Part shown: piece by piece, positions 9,971 to 20,713 of the stretch
How positions within the stretch are numbered: the first letter of the stretch is position 1
Layout: each line of letters begins with the position of its first letter
Assembly: GCA_947165235.1 (NCBI GenBank)
Contig: CAMUZN010000001.1
Coordinates: 106,242 to 170,241 of the forward strand
DNA length: 64,000 bases
Direction: 5' to 3'
Source: an uncultured Mycoplasmataceae bacterium
GTDB taxonomy: Bacteria > Bacillota_I > Bacilli_A > Mycoplasmatales > Mycoplasmoidaceae
Position numbers and translations under genes: made by a program
Notes under the pieces: model-generated
Databases searched by the model: none
What the model was told of the DNA's origin: nothing
The model's input: the letters and a program-made list of their open reading frames with translations, nothing else

Positions 9971-10910
9971 TTTTTGACTTACAATTGGCAATTTTTAAAT
10001 CTGCTAATTTTGCTATCATTGCCGCATTATCATTAGCAAAAATTTTTGTTGGAAAAAAACATTTAACTTTTTTTAATGTTTTCAACTTCTTTCTTAATTG
10101 ACTATTGGCACTAACACCACCACCGATAATAATATTTTTAACAGATGGAAACATTGAAAGATAATAGGATAATTTCATTTTTAAATCAATAATAATTCAA
10201 TTAAGAACTGAACTAGCAATAGTAGATTTACTATATTTTTTTTGAATAATTATATTTAATATTTTTGTTTTCAAACCAGCGAAACTAAATTTACTATTTG
10301 GGGATAAATGTTTAAATAAATCAATATTTTTTTTGTTATTGAAAATTTTGTCAATACTCTTACCACCGGGATAAGGTAATTTCAATGCTCGTCCTATCTT
10401 ATCAAGAACTTCACCAACCGCATCATCAACAGTTTGATTTAAAATTTTAATCTCATCAAAACTTGAAACCAATGCAATAAATGTATTGCCGCCCGAAATA
10501 ATTAATGTAAGAAAAGGAAAAAAATTCTTTTCAAAATGATGATCGATAAAATAAGAAAAAATATGTGCAATGTTATGATTAATTTTTATTGGTTTAAGAT
10601 TTAATAACATTGCTAGTTGATTAGCAAAAATTTTACCAATATGCAAACTACCAGTTAATCCTGGTTCAAAAGTATAAGCAATATGTGTGATGTCATTAAT
10701 TTTTATTTTTGCTTTTTTAATGCATTGTCAAAAAGCATAGTCAATATACCTACAATGAAAACGTGCTGATAATTCTGGAACAATCCCACCATATTTTTTA
10801 TTGGTATCATTAGAAGTAAAAGTGATATTTGAGAGCAATTTCCCATCTTTTATAATTGCTATGCTTGTGTCATCACAACTAGTTTCAATTCCTAAAATAA
10901 TACGATTCAT
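9960..10910 (-). CDS. tsaD: tRNA threonylcarbamoyladenosine transferase TsaD
   Basis: A 316-residue ASKHA-fold enzyme that, with TsaB and TsaE, transfers threonylcarbamoyl to A37 of ANN-decoding tRNAs. It begins with [13 protein letters not shown], has the metal-binding region [10 protein letters not shown] (consensus NHxxxH), TLIISGGNT, the [13 protein letters not shown] segment, YPGGKSIDK, and ends with [13 protein letters not shown] and [13 protein letters not shown] Trp codons split it into three pieces. Length is at the short end of the family. It starts only 1 nt from the end of potD and leads the metK run. TsaB and TsaE are not in the window. Confidence 0.95.
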
Positions 10911-10911
10911 T

Positions 10912-12324
10912 TTATAAACTATTTTTTGCTTTCATTCATGCTCAATTAATATTAGAATTAATCGTACTATCTAACGGTTCTTCATAAATTTTGCGCTGAC
11001 CATCACAAGTGATTTTAATGATATTAATGTACATTTCTAGTGTTTTTCTAATGTCGTCACCATTTAAATTATCAAAAAACTCATATCAATATTTGCATGG
11101 TTCATTAATATTTATGAGTGAATCATACAAATTTTTTAATGGTGGAGTGTATCCTAATCTATGGAAATTATGAACTGTCCAATAAGAAAATTCATTATTT
11201 TTTTTATTAAATAATTCAGGTTGTTTAATATCACAACCATCTAAAGCAACCTGCTTAATGATTTCGTAAATTTTATCTTTCTTTTGTCCTGCACTTTTTT
11301 TATTAATGACAAGCCCATCAAATGAAATCAATGAATTATTTGGTTTAACAATATGAAAATCATTAGAATAAAATCCAATATTTTCTTCTTCTGCATGTTG
11401 CGTTGCTGCATAAAAAATATCTCCAGATCAAGCAAAAGCTCCAATGTACCCCCCATTATTAATTGATAAATTGCGTGAAATAATTCCCGAATCGGTTTGT
11501 AAATTAATTCACGATTTGCAAGGAAAATATTTTGTTAGTGACGAAAAAATATTATCTGCTTCAACAAGCGAGATATTGCTTTGTGTTTTTTTATTATTCA
11601 AAGTTTTGGCAATTTCATAAATTGTCCGTGCATCATCAACCATTCCTAAATGTGTTTTTTTTGTCGTCTTGAACCTTGTTTCACAATTCGGATTTAATGG
11701 ACTTATTGTATAAAAAATATCATTTCAAGTTAGATCATTCTTGTCATTAATCTCAACACCATTTGGATGATAAAATTTAATTTCTTTCCCTTTATAAGCA
11801 AACATAAAATTTTGAAAAAAATATGGGACACATCAATCTAAAATATTAGTAATTGGTTCTTTTTGATTTGTTTTTTTCATCGCAATCATTTTCGAACTAA
11901 ATATTTTTGTTTGTTCATTAAGATAATCAATTTCCTTTTGATTAAATAATGTAATTGCTTGTTTAGCATCACCAATTTTATCACCTTTATCGTTTTTAAC
12001 ATTAAACTTTCCTCAATCTATTTTTTGAATTAATCCCTGACTTCATAAATTTATGATTTCGTAACTACTTGGTATTGCAATATCGTAATATTTTTCGAAT
12101 TTTGTTTCAATTGTTTCGTTGTTTGCATAATAACTAAATTTTGCCCCATATTTTTTTTCAATATCTTCAATTAGTTCTGATGCCATATAGCTTTCAAAAT
12201 TACCAATTTGAATTGTATTGTTTCATTGCACACAAGACAAAAAAGCAAAATTTACCAATAAAAACATTGGAAAAAAACAAAATAGAAACAAAGTAGAAAA
12301 AAATAATTTAAATTTTGTTTTCAT
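10912..12324 (-). CDS. potD: Spermidine/putrescine ABC transporter substrate-binding lipoprotein PotD
   Basis: A 470-residue lipoprotein that should capture polyamines outside the cell for PotABC. The signal peptide of about 30 residues ends in FAFLSC, so Cys is the lipidation site. The mature start is the PotD-like [20 protein letters not shown], followed by [11 protein letters not shown], a hinge region, and YIGAFAWSGDIFYA late in the protein; the C-terminus reads [16 protein letters not shown] onward. Many UGA Trp codons fragment the frame. It is longer than the about 350 residues of enteric PotD, as is common in mollicutes. Start ATG 12324 overlaps the potC end by 17 nt. It is the last gene of potABCD. 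Confidence 0.88.
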
Positions 12325-13192
12325 ACTTTCGTCCTATTTTAAGGGTGCGATATTTTTTTAACTTTTTGATTTTAATTAAAGTGACAAAAAAAGTAATAGT
12401 AATTGAACAAAGAATAATGATAGCACCAAAAGTGATAATTCATGCTTTTATTCCTTTTCGCGTCATGTACATTTTTGTTGATATAGTATGAAAAGAACCA
12501 TTTACTAGATTAGTAATAATAAATTCATCAAAACTTAGTCCAAACACAACAATAGTTGCAGATAATAGTGATGGTAATAAAGATTTTAAAATAATATTAA
12601 AAAAAGTTTTTAATTTTGAATACCCCAAATCGTAGCTCGCTAAAATTAGATTTGTATTTAGTTTCATTATCTTTGGATAAATTATCATTACAGCATATGG
12701 TGAATAATATGAAATATGCGCCAAGCAAATTGTTAATAAACCAAAATCAAAACCTAATGGAATAAATGTCGTCGCAAAAAGTATAAACAAACTTATGGCA
12801 ATTATTGGTTCAGGTAAAATAAGAGTTGTTTTGCAAATCCCAATGATTAGATTATGTTGATTTTTTTTAGAATTTCATAAACCAATGCATGTTGTTAAAG
12901 CAATTAACATTGTAATAGGAGTAGTAATTATTGCAACAATGAAAGAATTTGACAGATCATTTAAAAAATTATTATTTTTAAACAAATAAAAATAATTAGT
13001 CAACGAAAAATTATGGTTGAAATTCATAACAATATTACCCTTTTTCGTTTGCCCATTAAAACTTAGTAAAACTATAATGATTAACGGCAAATAAATAAAA
13101 AATAAAATAATTAGCACATAAAATTTTTTTACCAATTTAAAAAAATTATTGCTAGCATCGCTAAACTTTGTTTTTATTAAATCGTGTGTCAT
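12308..13192 (-). CDS. potC: Spermidine/putrescine ABC transporter permease PotC
   Basis: A 294-residue inner membrane permease with about six transmembrane segments. The EAA-type loop that contacts the ATPase reads LILASYDLGYSKLKTFFNII, and the protein includes the typical HISYYSPYAVMII before it. Start ATG 13192 overlaps the potB stop by 4 nt. The C-terminal tail is basic and overlaps the potD start. Assignment as PotC and not PotB rests on gene order and on the shorter N-terminal region. Confidence 0.88.
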
Positions 13193-14058
13193 TTTTTAAT
13201 TTTTTTGAAATTTTTTCGTTGAATTATTTTAAATATTATTTGTGGTAAAACAAAAATGAAAAAATAAAAAAATAATGCTGATATCGTTGTGATCAAACTT
13301 ATAGCACTAATTCTTGATGCTGCAATCGAATTAATTATGCCTCGCTCACTCTCTGTAATAAGAATAGTTCCAATCATATCCCCATCATTATTGTTATTCA
13401 TAAATTGTGGAATAGAAACGGTTGTTATTGATGATAAGAAAACAATGCTAACACCAGAAAAAAAACCTATTTTTGTGTAGGGAAAAACCACTTTGACAAA
13501 TGTTTTAAACCAATTTTGTCCTAAATCATAGGATGCCAAAACTAAATTTTTTGGCATTCCATCTAAAACATTAAAAATAGCAAGAATCATGAAAGGAAGA
13601 TTCATATAAGTAATTCCAATAATCGTAAAAATATGCCCATATGTTGAATTAGAATAACCGATACAAATGTCAAAAAAAGTTTTTAAACCAATAATTTTTA
13701 TTAGGAAACTTAATCAAATTGGCATTGTAATTAAAATAATAGAAATAGTTTTAAATATTTTTCATTTGTTAAACACAAGTAAGTAACAAAATGGATAAGA
13801 AATGATAATACAAATAAATGTCGCTATTAGTGATAAGACCAATGAAAGTAAAATTTTTTGTCAAATAAATCGATTAACAACTATTCATGTTAGATTTAAA
13901 TCACTTTGAAAAGGTTTAATAAAAATAAGAGTTAATGGAATGACACAAAAACAAATTAGTAACAAAAATAATGGCAAAATAAATAGAAATTTCTTTCGAT
14001 TTTTTTTGTTTTTTTCATTAAAAACATTATTTTGTTTCGTAAATATCGTATTAATCAT
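13189..14058 (-). CDS. potB: Spermidine/putrescine ABC transporter permease PotB
   Basis: A 289-residue permease with six predicted membrane segments, starting KFLFILPLFLLLICFCVIPL. The EAA loop reads LVLASYDLGQNWFKTFVKVV. I chose ATG 14058 (MINTIFTKQ) over an upstream TTG because it overlaps the end of potA by 8 nt in the same way as other genes of this run. Several UGA Trp codons lie between the first membrane segment and the EAA loop. Forms a heterodimeric channel with PotC. Confidence 0.88.
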
Positions 14059-15679
14059 TTTTATTTTTATTACGATCAACTAAAACTGTTGCATATTTAA
14101 AATCTCATTTAATCCCAATAGTTTCACCAATATGAAATTGTTTTATCGTATGAAAATGAAGGAAAGTTTTGTTTTTTGTTATACATTTAATATCAAAAAA
14201 AATTCCTTTATATGTTATTGAAATAATTTTCACAATAACCATTGCTTGTCTCATATCACATGGCTGAATATCTTCATATCTTACCATTAATTTAAAATTA
14301 TTATTGATTGAATTTGGATTGAATTGATATTTAATGTGCTTTGTATCAAATTTTTTATTTTCAATTAAAACCTTAGTTTTATTAATGTATTTTAGATTTA
14401 AAAAATTTGCTTGGCCAATAAAATTAGCTACCCATTCATTGTTGGGATGCTCATAAATATTTTTTGGTGTACCAATTTGTTCAATTTTTCCTTTTGACAT
14501 TACGATAACAAAATCTGATAAACTTAATGCTTCTTCTTGATCATGGGTTACATAGATAAAATTAATTTTTAATTCATTATGAATTTTTTTTAGTTCTTCT
14601 TGCATTTTTTGTTTTACCTTTATATCTAATGCTGAAAGAGGTTCATCAAGTAACAAAATATCTGGTTTAACAACAATTGCTCGTGCTAAAGCAACACGTT
14701 GTTGCATTCCACCTGACAATTCCGCCGGATATTTGTGTTCATAACCAGTTAATCTAACTAAATCAAGTACACGATAAACCTCTTCATTGATCTCATCTTT
14801 TGATAAAGCACGTGTTGTGTTAACTTTATCAAATTCTTCAATTTTCAATTGAGGAAAATTCTGTCAATATGATATTCACTCATCTAAATCTCAATATTTT
14901 GCTTTCAAATGATCGACTTTTGCATCGTTATTTTTTTTGTATAAATAAAATTTTATTAATTTTAATATTTGTAGTTCATTAGTATTTGATATATTTGTTC
15001 TATCAAATTCAATATAACGATGAAAACCTAATAATGATATGATCTTATTTCATATTATTTTTCGCTTATTTTTATTTGATAATTTAAACCCATGATAATC
15101 ACTATTTTTTGCAGATTTAATAATTTTTTTTTCAAGGATAAAAATTTGTTGCTTAAATTGTGCTGCACGCATATCTTTAATTTTTCATAGATAATCATTA
15201 TCAAGATAAAATTTGCTTAATTTTGTTAAATCTTTTTCTATCTTTAATTGCATTTTTTTTAATTCATTTATTTTTTTAAATGAATATTTCAAAGCATTTT
15301 TATAAATTGTGTCTCGTGTTTTTAAAACACGCTGCGGAATATTATTTAATTTTTTTCTTAATATTTTTACACCATAAGCAATATTTTGGAAAACTGTCAT
15401 ATTAGGGAATAATGCATAATCTTGAAAAAAAGTTGCTGTTTGTCTTTTATGAATTGGAACATCTTTAATATCTATTCCATTGACGATAATCTTACCAGTT
15501 GATGGTTTTTCAAATCCGGCAATCATTTTTAAAATTGTTGATTTTCCACAACCACTTGGCCCTAAAATTGTTACAAATTTACCCTTATCAATAGCAATGT
15601 TTATGTTATTACAAGCGACATACCCATCATCATATGTCTTGCCAATATTGACCAATTTTATAAATGGTTTATTTGTCAT
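14051..15679 (-). CDS. potA: Spermidine/putrescine ABC transporter ATP-binding protein PotA (with large insertion)
   Basis: The ATPase of the polyamine importer, 542 residues. Walker A GPSGCGKST is at 40-48, the Q-loop region FFQDYALFP near 84-92, the signature LSGGMQQR at about 321-328, Walker B DILLLDEPLSALD shortly after, and the H-loop THDQEEA. In most PotA proteins the signature lies about 90 residues after Walker A; here about 180 extra residues, Lys-rich and helical, separate the Q-loop from the signature. A similar insertion is known from mycoplasma PotA. A short TOBE-like region follows to TAA 14051. The start ATG 15679 overlaps the HAD hydrolase gene by 11 nt. Confidence 0.92.
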
Positions 15680-16520
15680 TTTTTTCTATAAATCCGTATT
15701 GATTAATTGCATAGGCAACCGCATTCCTTTTATATGGCACAATTTTACTACAATATTGATATAGCATTTTATTTTTTGGTTTTACACCAATAGCAAGACC
15801 TGATATTTTGAAAGCGGATATGTCATTAAAAGAGTCCCCAATGGCAATTGTATTTGTTGACACAATGTTATATTTTTTGCAAATTAAGTTAATCGCATAT
15901 GCTTTGTTAATATTGAGAGGTGTAATTTCAATTAAATTAGAATTAGTTAGGCAAATTGTACATATCTTATCAAAATTTAATTTTTTTAAAAAAATAAAAA
16001 AATTTTTAATTTTCTTTTTTGAAAATGAAAGGAAATTTATTTTATAAGATGATAAATCATTAACATCTTTTATCTTCGTTAATTTTGTTAATCTACCTAC
16101 CCAAATTAGAAAACGATAACGGTATGACAAAATATTGGATTCAACTTTTGCTTCTTTCTCACAACGTGGGGTATACAATCAAATTTGAATTTTTTCTTTT
16201 TTCGCTAATTCATAAAATTTGAGAGCAATTTCATGTTTTATTAAACTTTGATATACCGTGTTGTCGTTAAGATCTTTGACTCAAGCACCGTTATAACACG
16301 AAACAAATGATATAGGCTTTTTTGTTATTTTTTCAATTAATTTTAAATATTGGATAGTTGAATGAATAGCACGACCAGTGTTAATGAAAATTTTACCACC
16401 GCAATTCATGTATTGATTTATTTGAGTTAAATCTTTGCATGTTATTGTATGGAGAATGGGAGTCAATAGTGTCCCATCTAAATCAATTGAAATAATTTCA
16501 TATTTCAAATTACTTACCAT
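15669..16520 (-). CDS. Cof-type HAD-superfamily hydrolase
   Basis: A 283-residue HAD phosphatase of the Cof/YidA class, likely acting on small sugar or nucleotide phosphates in the cytoplasm. Motif I is SIDLDGTLLT near residue 12, motif II is INTGR, a Lys-rich cap domain follows, and motif IV is AIGDSFNDISAF near 230. ATG 16520 (MVSNLKYE) is preferred; the frame is open further upstream but without family similarity. It overlaps potA by 11 nt, so it is the leader gene of the pot run, though a functional link with polyamine uptake is not established. Substrate unknown. Confidence 0.88.
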
Positions 16521-16597
16521 GTTTTTAATTTTAATACACGCAAAATATATTTTATAAAATAATTTTCTATTTTGAAATAAAGAGAATAGTAACAAAG

Positions 16598-16606
16598 TAT
16601 GATAAT
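16598..16606 (+). promoter_or_regulatory. Extended -10 element before hrcA
   Basis: TATGATAAT lies only 9-17 nt before the hrcA ATG, with TTGAAA at 16572-16577 as a possible -35. If used, the hrcA transcript would be nearly leaderless. No inverted repeat of the CIRCE type (the HrcA operator) is seen here. Confidence 0.4.
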
Positions 16607-16614
16607 ATATTTGT

Positions 16615-17637
16615 ATGAGTGAAAAAAACTTAACAAAAAGACAAACTCAAATATTAAAAACCATCGTTGAACAATATATTACTAATGCTTCACCAATTTC
16701 AAGCAAAGAAATAAATGTTAATTTTTTGCAAAATTTATCATCCGCCACGATACGTAATGAAATGGTAATTCTTGAAAAAAAGAAATTAATTGAAAAAACC
16801 CACACTTCATCAGGTAGGGTCCCAACAAAAGGAGGATATGAATTTTACCAACAAAATATTTTAACACCATATTTATCAAGTGATATCAAATTACAATTGA
16901 AAAAAATATTTGCAAAACGAATAGTTTCAATTGAAAATGTAATTGGTGAATGTACATCATTAATAAATGAATCATTAAAATTACCAACAATCATAACAAC
17001 AAAAAAAAATAATGAAATATTAAAGCGAATAGATTTAATTCCTTTACATAAAAATTTGGCTATTATTCTCATTGTCACATCATCAGGAACGATTACGAAA
17101 AATACAATTAGTTTTAAAAACGAATCAATTGCAAACGACTTATCAACGTGCATTCGTATCTTTAACGATCGTTTAATTAATACTAAATTATCCGAATTAA
17201 GTGCAAAGATTGAAATCCTAAAACCGATTATTAAGAATAGTGTTGAGAATTATGAATTCATTATGCAAGAAATGATAAAAAAAATTTTTAAATACAATAT
17301 GAGTGAGACTAAAACTTCAATTCAAGGGGCAAAATATCTAATTGCTCAACCAGAATTCAAAAACATTGAAAAACTTAAAAAAATTTTAAATTTACTTGAT
17401 AATTCGACTATTTGACAACAAATCGCTTATTTGCAAACCAAAACAGGTAAAACAACATTGTTCACAAATTGTGAATCATTCGGTGCTAATGATTTAATGG
17501 TTGCCTCAACTTTTATTAGGGGGGTAGATAATAGTCATCAAATCTCAATTATTGGACCACAACGAATGGACTATGCAAAAATTAAAGCTATTCTTGAATT
17601 TATTAAATATGAATTAGAAAAAAAATACAATGAATAA
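16615..17637 (+). CDS. hrcA: Heat-inducible transcription repressor HrcA
   Basis: HrcA, 340 residues, represses chaperone genes through CIRCE operators and is tuned by chaperone availability. The N-terminal winged helix contains TKRQTQILKTIVEQYI, SSATIRNEM and the family hallmark SSGRVPTKGGYEFY near residues 63-76. A GAF-like middle and C-terminal dimer region follow, ending with ISIIGPQRMDYAKIKAIL. A UGA Trp lies at 17413-17415. No CIRCE element is found upstream of hrcA or elsewhere in the window, so its targets (dnaK, clpB, groE) must be outside. Its stop overlaps the next gene by 8 nt. Confidence 0.94.
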
Positions 17638-18211
17638 AATTTTGAAAAATGAAAAAATATATCGAAATTTTATTAAAAAATTTAATTTCTTTTTAAAAAA
17701 TAAAACAATCAAAAATATCCCACATTATTTTGATTTGGAATTTAAATTAATTAAATATTGTCTAATTGTAATCAATTTTGTTATTCATGATTCCATTAAC
17801 ATAATTAAAAATAAATGCGATAAATTAAATGCTTTATTTTGTGATCTCTATAAAAATTTGGTCAATACTAAATATTATGAAAAAATCGAGAACGATTTTA
17901 ATTTAAATAATTATGACAAAATGAAATTTAAAAATTTTGCAATAAATTTGTACTTACTTCTTGAAAAACAAATTGGTAATAAAGATGCATTTGTTGATTT
18001 AATTGTTTGTGGTTTAAACTATTTTTTTTTGAATAATATTGATTGTAAAATTACTTTAAATTTAAAAAAAAATTCGATTAATAAAATTGATTTTGTTATT
18101 TTTATTACCAAGCAATTTGCAGAATTAAAAGAAATTATTTTAGAAAATTTTAAAAATAGTGCTAATAAATTAATTGTTTTATTAATTGGTATGAGCAAAC
18201 AGATGAATTAA
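17630..18211 (+). CDS. Hypothetical protein downstream of hrcA
   Basis: A 193-residue, Lys/Asn/Ile/Phe-rich protein starting at ATG 17630, 8 nt inside the hrcA end, so it is likely cotranslated with hrcA. No signal peptide and no clear membrane span; mostly helical with clusters such as KYCLIVINFVIHDSINII. In many bacteria grpE follows hrcA, but I see none of the GrpE motifs. The length and position would allow a very diverged GrpE; I do not claim that. It meets the next gene tail-to-tail with a 4 nt overlap. Confidence 0.65.
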   Translation: MNKILKNEKIYRNFIKKFNFFLKNKTIKNIPHYFDLEFKLIKYCLIVINFVIHDSINIIKNKCDKLNALFCDLYKNLVNTKYYEKIENDFNLNNYDKMKFKNFAINLYLLLEKQIGNKDAFVDLIVCGLNYFFLNNIDCKITLNLKKNSINKIDFVIFITKQFAELKEIILENFKNSANKLIVLLIGMSKQMN

Positions 18212-18861
18212 TTTTTTTTTAGTCTCTTATGGATTTCTTTTTTGCGCATTTTTTCATGTTTCTCTTTTATTAATTTGTTCTTTAACATTATCTTTTCATA
18301 CCTAATTTTTTCAGACTCACGATATGGCGAAATTCATTGAATTTCATTATTGTAGTCCAATTCAGAATTAATGATAATTTCATTTTCATATTTATTTTTG
18401 GAAACTTTATTACTTACAACTTCAATTTCGATACAACGAGGATTATCAATAAAATTTGTCTTAATGTTTTTTGTAATAAATACGATCACATAACGATTAA
18501 GGTGAATCTTTGGGGTTGTAAATGGGATATGATTCTTCTTTGCTAATGATTTTAATTTTTTAATTCTAAATTTACGAATCCTAATCTCAGCACGCTTATT
18601 TTGTTTTTCATGATTTGAAAGTGATGGATCAATCATGTCAATATGATTTTTTTTAACGACATAACTATCAAAAATTTCTTTACCTTTTTCATTATTGCTC
18701 TTAAGAAATTGTTTAATTGTTTTCCAAACATCATCCTTATTTTTGTGGTTAGATAAAAAAATATTTGTCTTATCTTTTTTTTGTTTTTTAATCGAAAAAA
18801 ACATAACAAATAGAAAAATAAAGAAGATTATAAAAATAAAACTATTATTCGATTTTGTCAT
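18208..18861 (-). CDS. Hypothetical membrane-anchored protein
   Basis: A 217-residue protein with a single N-terminal membrane segment (FIFIIFFIFLFVMFFSI) followed by a long basic, probably cytoplasmic domain rich in Lys, Arg and Ile. The end is reached after a UGA Trp at 18334-18336 and is strongly basic. ATG 18861 is chosen over an upstream TTG. No recognised domain; the region with HLNRYVIVFI and CIEIEVVSNKV looks like beta strands. It diverges from rpsT with a 76 nt gap. Confidence 0.6.
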
Positions 18862-18937
18862 AATCAAAATATTGACGTAAAAATTATAAATAACAATATT
18901 AGCACATATATAATTATTAAATTGATAAATATTAAAA

Positions 18938-19186
18938 ATGGCAAATATAAAAGCGAATGTTAAGTCCAGTAAAAAAAGTAAAATTGTTTATGCTTTAAAT
19001 AAAACAAAGAAAAATAATTTAAAGAAATTAATTAAGTTGGCGTTGACAACAAAAAAAGCTAGTGATATAAATAATGTTTACAAATTTGCTGACAGTTTGG
19101 CACAAAAGCATGTCATCCATAAAAATAAAGCAAGCAATATAAAATCTAAATTAATAAAAACAATTAATAAAAATGAAAAAAAATAA
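18938..19186 (+). CDS. rpsT: 30S ribosomal protein S20
   Basis: S20, 82 residues, a basic helical protein that binds 16S rRNA early in 30S assembly. It begins MANIKANVKSSKKSK, matches the family in length, and contains the typical spaced Lys and Ala-rich helices ending SNIKSKLIKTINK. Its last codons overlap the start of the downstream lipoprotein gene by 14 nt. Confidence 0.92.
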   Translation: MANIKANVKSSKKSKIVYALNKTKKNNLKKLIKLALTTKKASDINNVYKFADSLAQKHVIHKNKASNIKSKLIKTINKNEKK

Positions 19187-19724
19187 AAAATTATTTATTT
19201 CATTTTTTTTTATATTGCTTGGAATAACCCCTAATTTTATTGCGTTGAACTCGTGTAAAAAGCAACCTTCTTTGACAATAAAGTATGGTGATACAATTAA
19301 TTGTCTCGACCCAAAAAAGAACAATTATATCTCGGTTGAGGATTTAAAAAAAGCAATAAAAAATCATTTTGTTGTCAACCCCCCATGCGAATTCACAAAT
19401 GATGAATTTAAAAATTTAACAAAGGAAATAATTTTAAAAAAGGGTGATTACACAAAAAAGTGCACAATTATTGAAGAAATGTATTTTGAATTTATCATGA
19501 GTCTAATTGAACACGAAAATAAAGGATTTGAATTAAAGTGAAATTGCCCAAGTAAATATGTTTTCAACAATATAGAAATAACTACTAATTCGAATAAAAA
19601 AAATATTTTTGTCTCTGCACAATATATCTGAAAAGATAAAAATATTTATTTAAATTTAGGTATGGAAAATGGAACAAGAGAATTAATAAAATCCTACAAG
19701 TTTAAACATTGCCAAATTAAATAA
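19173..19724 (+). CDS. Hypothetical lipoprotein
   Basis: A 183-residue predicted surface lipoprotein. The signal peptide starts MKKNKKLFISFFFILLG and ends at the lipobox ALNSC (Cys at residue 28). The mature part is charged and has four further Cys residues (near residues 46, 68, 91 and 125, plus one near the end), with no recognised domain. UGA codons near residues 123 and 152 are read as Trp. It begins inside the end of rpsT, so it is probably translated by coupling with it; that pairing with a ribosomal gene is odd. Function unknown. Confidence 0.75.
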
Positions 19725-19751
19725 GGTATAAATAATTATGGGAGTGAATGT

Positions 19752-20234
19752 ATGTCAAAAAAGACGATAATTTCAAAAGAAAAATTCATTGAAATAAAAA
19801 ATGAATTAAAAAATCTTGTTCAAAAAGAACGACCAAAAATTATTGCTGCTCTTCAATCTGCTCGTGAACAAGGTGACTTATCAGAAAATGCAGATTATGA
19901 TGCAGCAAAACAACGACAAGGTGAAATTGAAGCAAAAATAAAAGAGTATGAAAATATTATTAACAATTGTGAAGTTATTGATAATGCTTCAATAAAAAAT
20001 AGTGAAAAAATTGTTAAAATTGGTTCGTCAGTTGAAATTTTGGATATGCAAGAAAATGAAAAATATACTTATTCAATTGTTGGAACAATTGAAACTGACC
20101 CTGATAACAATAAAATTTCTAATGACTCTCCATTAGCAATGGCGATTCTAGGAAAAAAAGTTGGTGATATTGTGGAAGTAAAAGGTATTGAAAGACCATA
20201 TCAAGTAAAAATTTTAAAATCTTTTAAAAATTAG
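19752..20234 (+). CDS. greA: Transcription elongation factor GreA
   Basis: GreA, 160 residues, rescues backtracked RNA polymerase by stimulating transcript cleavage. The N-terminal coiled coil carries the tip sequence AREQGDLSENADYDAAKQRQ with the catalytic acidic residues, and the C-terminal FKBP-like domain ends SPLAMAILGKKVGDIVEVK. Length and order are canonical. ATG 19752 follows GGGAGTG. A tRNA cluster begins 51 nt downstream. Confidence 0.96.
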   Translation: MSKKTIISKEKFIEIKNELKNLVQKERPKIIAALQSAREQGDLSENADYDAAKQRQGEIEAKIKEYENIINNCEVIDNASIKNSEKIVKIGSSVEILDMQENEKYTYSIVGTIETDPDNNKISNDSPLAMAILGKKVGDIVEVKGIERPYQVKILKSFKN

Positions 20235-20265
20235 TTATTAAAGCATTTTCGTCACCCAATATTAA

Positions 20266-20271
20266 TATAAT
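20266..20271 (+). promoter_or_regulatory. -10 box of the five-tRNA cluster
   Basis: TATAAT lies 14 nt before tRNA-Tyr, the expected distance for a promoter that serves the Tyr-Gln-Lys-Leu-Gly run. No good -35 box is visible. Confidence 0.4.
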
Positions 20272-20285
20272 CTTATATATATAAT

Positions 20286-20373
20286 GGACATGTAAGCAAG
20301 TGGCCAAAGCACGCTGACTGTAAATCAGTTACTCTTTGCAGTTTCGTTGGTTCAAATCCATCCATGTCCACCA
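20286..20373 (+). tRNA. tRNA-Tyr (anticodon GTA)
   Basis: Class II tRNA with a long variable arm. Acceptor GGACATG pairs with CATGTCC, the anticodon loop is CTGTAAA (GTA), and CCA is encoded. First of five tandem tRNAs. Confidence 0.93.
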
Positions 20374-20378
20374 TAAAT

Positions 20379-20453
20379 TGGGTTGTAGCCAAGCGGTAAG
20401 GCATCAGATTTTGATTCTGACATGCGTTGGTTCGAATCCAACCTACCCAGCCA
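20379..20453 (+). tRNA. tRNA-Gln (anticodon TTG)
   Basis: Anticodon stem TCAGA/TCTGA encloses TTTTGAT (anticodon TTG). T arm GTTGG-TTCGAAT-CCAAC is perfect. The acceptor TGGGTTG/CTACCCA has one T-T mismatch at position 6. Encoded CCA. Confidence 0.92.
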
Positions 20454-20458
20454 AATAT

Positions 20459-20533
20459 GTCCCAGTAGCTCAGTGGTAGAGCACTTCACTTTTAATGAAG
20501 GGGTCTGGAGTTCGAATCTCCATTGGGACACCA
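20459..20533 (+). tRNA. tRNA-Lys (anticodon TTT)
   Basis: Acceptor GTCCCAG/TTGGGAC, anticodon stem CTTCA/TGAAG with loop CTTTTAA (TTT), T arm GGAG-TTCGAAT-CTCC, encoded CCA. A second lysine tRNA (CTT) is at 55069. Confidence 0.93.
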
Positions 20534-20535
20534 AA

Positions 20536-20621
20536 GCTGAAGTGGCGGAATGGTAGACGCACAGGACTTAAAATTCTGTGGTAGCAATATCGTATGGGTT
20601 CAAGTCCCTTCTTCAGCACCA
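20536..20621 (+). tRNA. tRNA-Leu (anticodon TAA)
   Basis: Class II tRNA with acceptor GCTGAAG/CTTCAGC, anticodon loop CTTAAAA (TAA), a variable arm, T arm around GGG-TTCAAGT-CCC and encoded CCA. Only 2 nt follow tRNA-Lys. Confidence 0.93.
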
Positions 20622-20625
20622 ATTT

Positions 20626-20699
20626 GCGGGTATAGTTTAACGGCAGAACAATAGCCTTCCAAGTTATTAGTGTGGGTTCAATTCTCATTACCCGCTCCA
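20626..20699 (+). tRNA. tRNA-Gly (anticodon TCC)
   Basis: Acceptor GCGGGTA/TACCCGC, anticodon stem ATAGC/GTTAT with loop CTTCCAA (TCC), discriminator T, encoded CCA. Last of the tandem run; the glycosyltransferase ATG follows 14 nt later. Confidence 0.93.
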
Positions 20700-20713
20700 T
20701 AAAAATATAAGAG

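Noticed and set aside
17630..18211. Assignment of the gene after hrcA as GrpE
   Set aside because: Position is suggestive but none of the GrpE coiled-coil or beta-wing motifs can be seen.
20279..20290. Second TATAAT directly next to tRNA-Tyr as promoter
   Set aside because: It ends at the first tRNA base, too close to give a proper transcription start; the upstream TATAAT at 20266 fits better.
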